Source of the DNA: Blasia pusilla
Lineage: Eukaryota; Marchantiophyta; Marchantiopsida; Blasiales
Length of the DNA stretch: 64,000 nucleotides
Reading direction: 5' to 3'
Assembly: GCA_050084515.1 (NCBI GenBank)
Contig: CM114275.1
Coordinates: 23,374,001-23,438,000, forward strand
Shown piece after piece: positions 59,068-64,000 of the stretch. How positions within the stretch are numbered: the stretch's first letter is position 1; each line of letters begins with the position of its first letter. A program made the position numbers and the translations under genes. The notes beneath the pieces are model-generated. The model ran no database searches. It had not been told where the DNA came from and was given only the letters and a program-made list of their open reading frames with translations.

Positions 59068-61357
59068 TGTACAAGCGGTGACTGTAGTTGAGAGTTTTTG
59101 AAGACGGTTTTGTATGCACACCTAGTTCCACAGAGATTTATGCAATTACGATGTGGCTTATGCCTCCACGAATTTGTGTTGATATCTTAGTGAAGACGCT
59201 GAAATCGCCTAACGTCCACATACGTCATGCGGTGCAGACGTCAAGATTATTTCCCCAATGTGCCCATGAGGGCAAGTGAACTAGACGCCTGGCAAGGAGT
59301 CATAGCCCATGAATGCGCATCAAGTCCTCAAACAAAAGATGGTAGCGCAGCAGTGGAGGAAGGCCCTACTCAATTAAGGCCATTGAAGGAGCCGGCGGAA
59401 CTTGAAACTGAGATAGGAAACACGCCTGCTCAATGCGGGAGCGCTGTTGCGGCAGAAGTCGATGAGCCTCAAGTAGATAAGGAGAAAGTGTGGGCATTGA
59501 AAATGATTTGCGGGGTATGTCCTGGGACTCGGAATTTAGGAAAGCTGCCCTCAGGAAAGGCAAGTCATGCCTCACGGAATTCTCCCAACATTTTTTAGTG
59601 AGCAATTCTGGAAGTCTGTTCAGCTATTATTGGCTGGCAAAGTCGAAAAGGGCAGAAGTAATTGAGCTAGACGGGCGGAAGTAGACATCGCAGTAGACCT
59701 AGGATCTAGTGGACATTCGCCTCGAGTGGAGAAAGATCTATGTAAAGGAGGACACTCCACGTCTGAATAGTCACGAGGCGGAGGCATTTGTGTAACATAA
59801 TCATGGAAATATCGAATATATTTCTCTGGCCTCAACATCGATCTTTCCGACCTGAACTCGGACGTTGTCTGCTTTACCGCTTCGGCTATTCTTATGACTA
59901 GTGAAGTCATCGGCTGGATGAGCAGGACTACTTGTTATGAGAGTCTGTCTCAGTGGGGAGCATGCATCCTATCATACTTAACCACCAACATGACGTGTTG
60001 CGCAGCTCTTCAAAAGTTGTGCCTCAGCAGATTCGTTCGCATCACACCTGCTAGGCTTTAGCTCAAGACTGCGGGTCTTGGTCGACTTCTTTTACTTAGA
60101 AAATCAGCACAATTTGCCACTTCCCTTATGGGGCCAGATGAGTGCCATAGAAGCTAGGCACAAGGTGGGATATCGAAGCCAGTGTAGAACCACGTGGCTT
60201 TAACACGGAGATTGTAGTGAACCCCGCAGAGATACAGTAAGCTGGTTTTTCTTAGTCGCTTCAGAATCCGGATCTCTTGCCCAGGCGTTCGTTTCGTGCG
60301 CATTCAGATCCCTGTTAGACCAGCCACGAGAGAGAAATGGCGGACATCATCCGTCCGGTCACTGGAGGTTCCAGCCACTTACTCTGTGTTTTCTAGCCAC
60401 TTGAAACTCCCAGAAGCCCAAATGGAAACATGAATAGACCGCATGACATGAATTGTGACTAACATCTCATTCGAGCTCCCACAGCTCGAATATACAAGAA
60501 TTTGCCTTCGATGTCGTCGTTATGACATTCCCAGACTCCCCCTTCCGGCTTCTGTGAGCGTTACTGGAATTCTATATCGATTAATCTGGCCATCCACCAG
60601 TGACCCCGTTAATGCACACGCGATCTGTCCATGTCGACGGTTGATGAATATTCACCTCGGGTACTGGATCCTTCTCGGAATTACTCAAGGATCGGGGTCA
60701 AGGAAACCCTACCTTCATGCCGTAGAAGATAATCTAGAACGGCCGCAGAAAATAATCTGGAATCGCGCGTGTGTGCAGCGATATAGTGGCAGCTACAACC
60801 AATCGGTCTATGAAAGTACGAGATAGACTCTTAAGCAAGTCCAAACGCTCAACTGAACCGATCTAGGACAGTGGAGCAGCCCGCAAATCTCCGATCATTC
60901 TTACACCATCACACATGTACCAAAGCGTCACAACGGGTCTCCATCCACTGAGCGAGCGGTGAACGCACTGCGATAGCTTGGATTCGTTGGAAGTCTTCGA
61001 ATTCGTGTGACAGGTATTACCGGAAAGACCTTCGAAATCTTCTGGTTTTCTAGTAGAAGCGATTTTGAACTCCGGTGTACATCTGACGGAAATTCGGAGG
61101 AAGCGCTCGTGTAACTCCACGAGACTACGGCAAGAGCCATGAAGATGTTGCTTTCAAAGATCTGTAGGCTAAAGTCAGAGACGCACGCAGATTTAGGTGA
61201 TCCTCAAGTACAGACAACAGAAAAGAATGCTGCTTTAGGTACATGGATGAATTATTATATGTACAATGTACAGTATTTGGAGGGTCACTGAATGATGGAG
61301 TTTGCTCGCTCTTCGGCTAAACCCCAAAGGATTGACGGATTCCACCGACAGACCTAA
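59068..61357. other. Intergenic sequence between the FYR and ACBP genes
   Basis: Open frames at 59227-59598 and 60455-60826 (plus) have no recognisable domain, so I do not call them. The first few hundred bases probably include the 3' UTR of the FYR gene. Confidence 0.4.
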
Positions 61358-61801
61358 TTACAACGCCGAGGGAAAGCGTACGCCTGTCTTTAATCGAAAA
61401 GCTTTGAGCAGCCGCTCCACTTCACCCTCATGCAGCGACGCTCGCAAAACCTCGCCGTGGACGTCGCTCCATTCCTTCCACTGGGGCAACACCGCTGTCA
61501 GAAACGCCACAAATCTCCTCTTGGCCTCGTCATTCGACATGAGTCCCAGAGATTTCCACGCTTCTTGCTTCGTCCTGAGCGCGGGATCCCCAGCCAGCGT
61601 CCCATCCTGTCCTGACGGGCAAGGGCCGTCTAGAGCTTGCGCTCGGAACGCGTACAGCTGCGCTTTCGCGTCATCGACCAGGTACTCCAGAGACGCGGAT
61701 GGTCCCTTGGCCATGAAGAGCTGCGCCGCTCGCCATTCTTTCTCGCCGCTCCCTCCCTCTTCCTCCTGTTCCCGCAGCGCCATACCTCCCAATCTCGGCA
61801 C
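61358..61801 (-). CDS. Acyl-CoA-binding protein
   Basis: A single-exon frame of 147 codons. Residues about 23-108 match the acyl-CoA-binding domain: QLYAFRAQALDGPC corresponds to the family Y-x-x-(Y/F)-(K/R)-Q-A-x-x-G-P-C helix, and KQEAWKSLGLMSNDEAKRRFVAFL to the family K-x-E-A-W-x-x-L-G-x-M-S-x-x-E-A stretch, with Phe where the family usually has Tyr. About ten residues between the two halves are longer or different from typical small ACBPs. Such proteins hold long-chain acyl-CoA esters in the cytosol or at membranes. A glutamate-rich N-terminus and a 35-residue C-terminal extension surround the domain. Start chosen at the most upstream ATG; M7 is an alternative. No signal peptide or membrane segment. 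Confidence 0.78.
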   Translation of the reverse strand: MPRLGGMALREQEEEGGSGEKEWRAAQLFMAKGPSASLEYLVDDAKAQLYAFRAQALDGPCPSGQDGTLAGDPALRTKQEAWKSLGLMSNDEAKRRFVAFLTAVLPQWKEWSDVHGEVLRASLHEGEVERLLKAFRLKTGVRFPSAL

Positions 61802-61932
61802 CGGCCTCCTACGCCCGATCGATCATCTACGAGCGACACTGCGGCGGTGGCAGAAATCCTCTCACCTCCGGAATCGCTCAGACGCGTCCACTCGTACCCA
61901 CCACCACTCTCGACGTCTAGTCGAATCACTAA

Positions 61933-62488
61933 GGTAACTAGTGTGTCTCATCTTCTTGTGTTCATGGCATTAAGGGCATCGATAAATTCTTCTTACCTCT
62001 ATGAATCATATTATTCATTTAAATTATTTTGTGTAATTAAATTCTAAAGTTTTTAATGACCATTTTTAAGTGATTCTATTTGTTCAAAAAGAGATTTTTT
62101 TCTTGACAAAAATGTCAAATGTTGAAGAAAGAAGAGAGAAATTTGTAAAATGAAAGGACAATCTCCAATAATATAATATGCTAGTAAGTATGTTGCCCGT
62201 GTTATGTGCAGGTAACTAGTGTGTCTCATCTTCTTGTGTTCATGGCATTAAGAGCATCGAAAAATTCTTCTTACCTCTATGAATCGTATTATTCATTTAA
62301 ATTATTTTGTACAATTAAATTCTAAAATTTTTAATGGCCATTTTTAAGTGATTCTATTGGTTCAAAAAGAGATTTTTTTCTTGACAAAAGTGTCAAATGT
62401 TGAAGAAAGAAGAGAGAAATTTGCAAAATGAAAGGACAATCTCCAATAATATAATATACTAGTAAGTACGTTGCCCGTGTTATGTGCA
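61933..62488. repeat. 278-bp tandem duplication
   Basis: Two units (61933-62210 and 62211-62488), each from GGTAACTAGTGTGTCTC to GTTGCCCGTGTTATGTGCA, differ at only a handful of positions. Each contains CTAGTAAGTA then TTGCCCGTG near its right end. The array lies about 130 bp upstream of the acyl-CoA-binding gene start. Confidence 0.92.
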
Positions 62489-62566
62489 TAGCATAGCATG
62501 GGTGATAGAGTTTTCTTTTTCCTCTTAATTTAATTATGGTTAAATGACACGTGTTAACAATAGAAT

Positions 62567-63305
62567 TGTCGCGACCTCATAACCAAATGTGCGCCGATAC
62601 GAAACATCATGACTCTAGTAGGCTCACACTATGATGGATGGGTGTCAAAGGAGTCTCTTGAAGGAGACATCAGATGTGAGACGCGAATTATGCACGTTAC
62701 TAAGTTCACTCATGCTATCACAAGTGAGATCATCCCAAGCCCCGAGATAGAGTGATTTGCCCTACCGATGTTAGGGCCAGCCCAAGTGTTAGTAACACAA
62801 CACTTGGTCCTGTTCTAGGTACTTATCCAAATACAATAGCTCTCCTCAAATACGTCTTGTCTCTCCTCTTGATTTACATCCTAAGCACATGAGGAAATTT
62901 TCATTGCTATGCACCACCACAAACAAATTGCAATCAAACACCTAAGCATCAAATCTTCAAATCCATGCATTTCTTTATTACAAAACTAGTTCGTTCTAGT
63001 AACAACAACCTTTGGCCCAAGCTTCCATGGTCACAAGTCATGTCCCTAGCTACTCCATGTACTAATGCAAGTGTTTTTCCTACATCCGTTTGAAGTCTTG
63101 TAACACATATTGCGCATGTTCCAAACCTTCCTACACATCCAAGTCGCCTCCTTCACATGGTAGCGCTTCTACTTGACCAAGTACTCATACTTGTTGGCCT
63201 TACATCTCAAGTGCAAGATGGTCTCCACCTCAAACTCCGGTTTCTCATTTATGATCACCGATTGGGATCTCAATATTTTTCTTCACTCAGGATGCACATT
63301 ATCTT
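62567..63305 (+). repeat. Partial LTR resembling the solo LTR at 36.3 kb
   Basis: It begins TGTCGCGACCTCATAACC, compared with TGTCGCGACCCTCGTAACC in the solo LTR, and shares CGAAACATCA shortly after. It then diverges, and no end in the expected form was found before 63.3 kb. Confidence 0.5.
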
Positions 63306-64000
63306 TGTCGTGCGCATACACATCGCTACACAACATACATCGCTGTCACCGAACACACACACAAACACGCATGATCCCATGCTAACTCATGGCATCCAAA
63401 CAACGAGACAAGAAATACCAAAATATCTCCAATCACAATTGTCCTGAGGAATTGATGTATTCGGCGCCGCTCTCCTCGTGTCAACTTAGGGCCCATATCT
63501 GGCTCCCAAGTCTCCATCGTGACTACGGTAGGACTCTCCGGCGCACGACTCATATGTAGGATGTCCCGGGCGAATCCTCACCACGACCTCCTGTCGGGTG
63601 ATATACTGTGTGGTACTCGCTACACCCAAGGATGTCTGTATCCGGAATGGACAACGCTCCACATCGGCTCTCGTCAAGCCCAAACCTCTGAATGACGCTT
63701 TCCCCAACATCAAGGGTTGCGCTCCTGAATCCAACAAGACGCGCTGCGGACTAAAAGCTCTACCACCAGGACTCACCAACTGGAAGACCTCTCCTCGGTT
63801 ATCCAGCAACACAACACCAGGAGAAGCCATGGCACGCTCTATTGCGGGTCTAGCGGGCATCTCCGCCATCCTAGCAGCCGCAGCCTGCCATGAATCTGAC
63901 GTGAACGGCCCGAGCATCCGCTCCAAGGGCAGGTCCATCACCTCCTCTGCAATCACCTTTGAACGTGATGCAGGAACTCCAACTCCGCGCTCACATAGTG
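63306..64000 (-). pseudogene. Second copy of the methyltransferase-type gypsy lineage, protease
   Basis: The minus-strand frame 63956-63486 carries an aspartic protease with VLLDSGAQPLMLGKASF and ERCPFRIQTSLG, homologous to the inner element at 22.6-23.3 kb but with the catalytic DSGA intact. Protease is followed at once by MGPKLTRGERRR in an adjacent frame. That matches the segment just upstream of reverse transcriptase in the inner element (GPKLTGGEKRR, about 21,020). The region between, including the methyltransferase, is absent. At 63306 TGTCGTGCGCATACACATCG resembles the 104-bp LTR block. The element continues past the window edge. Confidence 0.75.

Noticed and set aside
59227-59598. A 123-codon plus-strand frame downstream of the FYR gene
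   Set aside because: Acidic and alanine-rich with no recognisable family. It follows the FYR stop closely and could be 3' UTR.
61302-61937. A 211-codon plus-strand frame over the acyl-CoA-binding gene
   Set aside because: It is the antisense shadow of the minus-strand gene, with serine- and arginine-rich low-complexity content and no domain.
1-64000. tRNA genes, rRNA, CRISPR arrays
   Set aside because: No cloverleaf with a proper T-loop was found (the TGGTATCAGAGC strings are retrotransposon primer sites), and no rRNA segments or spaced direct-repeat arrays are present.

Overview
This is a window of a plant (streptophyte) nuclear genome. The evidence is spliced genes with GT-AG introns, a FYRN/FYRC chromatin-type gene, an acyl-CoA-binding gene, and dense nested Ty3/gypsy and Ty1/copia retrotransposons primed from initiator tRNA-Met. 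The species cannot be named from sequence alone. The unusual gypsy lineage in the middle of the window suggests a non-seed plant or alga, but that is inference. No rRNA or tRNA gene, CRISPR array or bacterial-type operon was seen.

Layout. 0-5.5 kb is mixed-composition sequence with one possible small zinc-ribbon protein gene. 5.5-15.2 kb is AT-rich, with microsatellites, a gag relic and a Helitron-like terminus. 15.5-31.2 kb is one nested unit: a chromodomain Ty3/gypsy element (plus strand, 353-bp LTRs, near-perfect 5-bp target duplication) whose gag is split by a second gypsy element on the minus strand (17.27-26.99 kb). 31.4-37.7 kb holds two broken relatives of the outer element lying tail to tail, plus a 1031-bp solo LTR with a perfect 5-bp target duplication. 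38-39.6 kb is a 5' fragment of a copia element. 40.7 kb is a long foldback. 43.9-46 kb is a decayed copia element on the minus strand. 50.2-59.1 kb is a multi-exon host gene whose last exons encode complete FYRN and FYRC domains. 61.4-61.8 kb is an acyl-CoA-binding protein gene on the minus strand. 61.9-62.5 kb is a 278-bp tandem duplication. 62.6-64.0 kb re-enters the second gypsy lineage.

The most notable content is in the inner gypsy element. Between protease and reverse transcriptase it carries a cytosine-C5 DNA methyltransferase region with recognisable motifs I, IV, VI, VIII, IX and X, spread over three reading frames. Protease and reverse transcriptase each lack a key catalytic residue, so this copy is dead, but it records a retrotransposon lineage that carried its own DNA methyltransferase. 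A relative at the right edge of the window has an intact protease motif and an internal gap where the methyltransferase would lie. The solo LTR at 36.3 kb shares terminal motifs with this lineage.

The outer element could have been mobile recently: its LTRs differ at about 7 of 353 positions and nearly all catalytic residues are present. It is now broken by the inner insertion, one frameshift in integrase and one stop codon just before the chromodomain. The host genes appear independent of the transposons, apart from a small repeat insertion in the last intron of the FYR gene.
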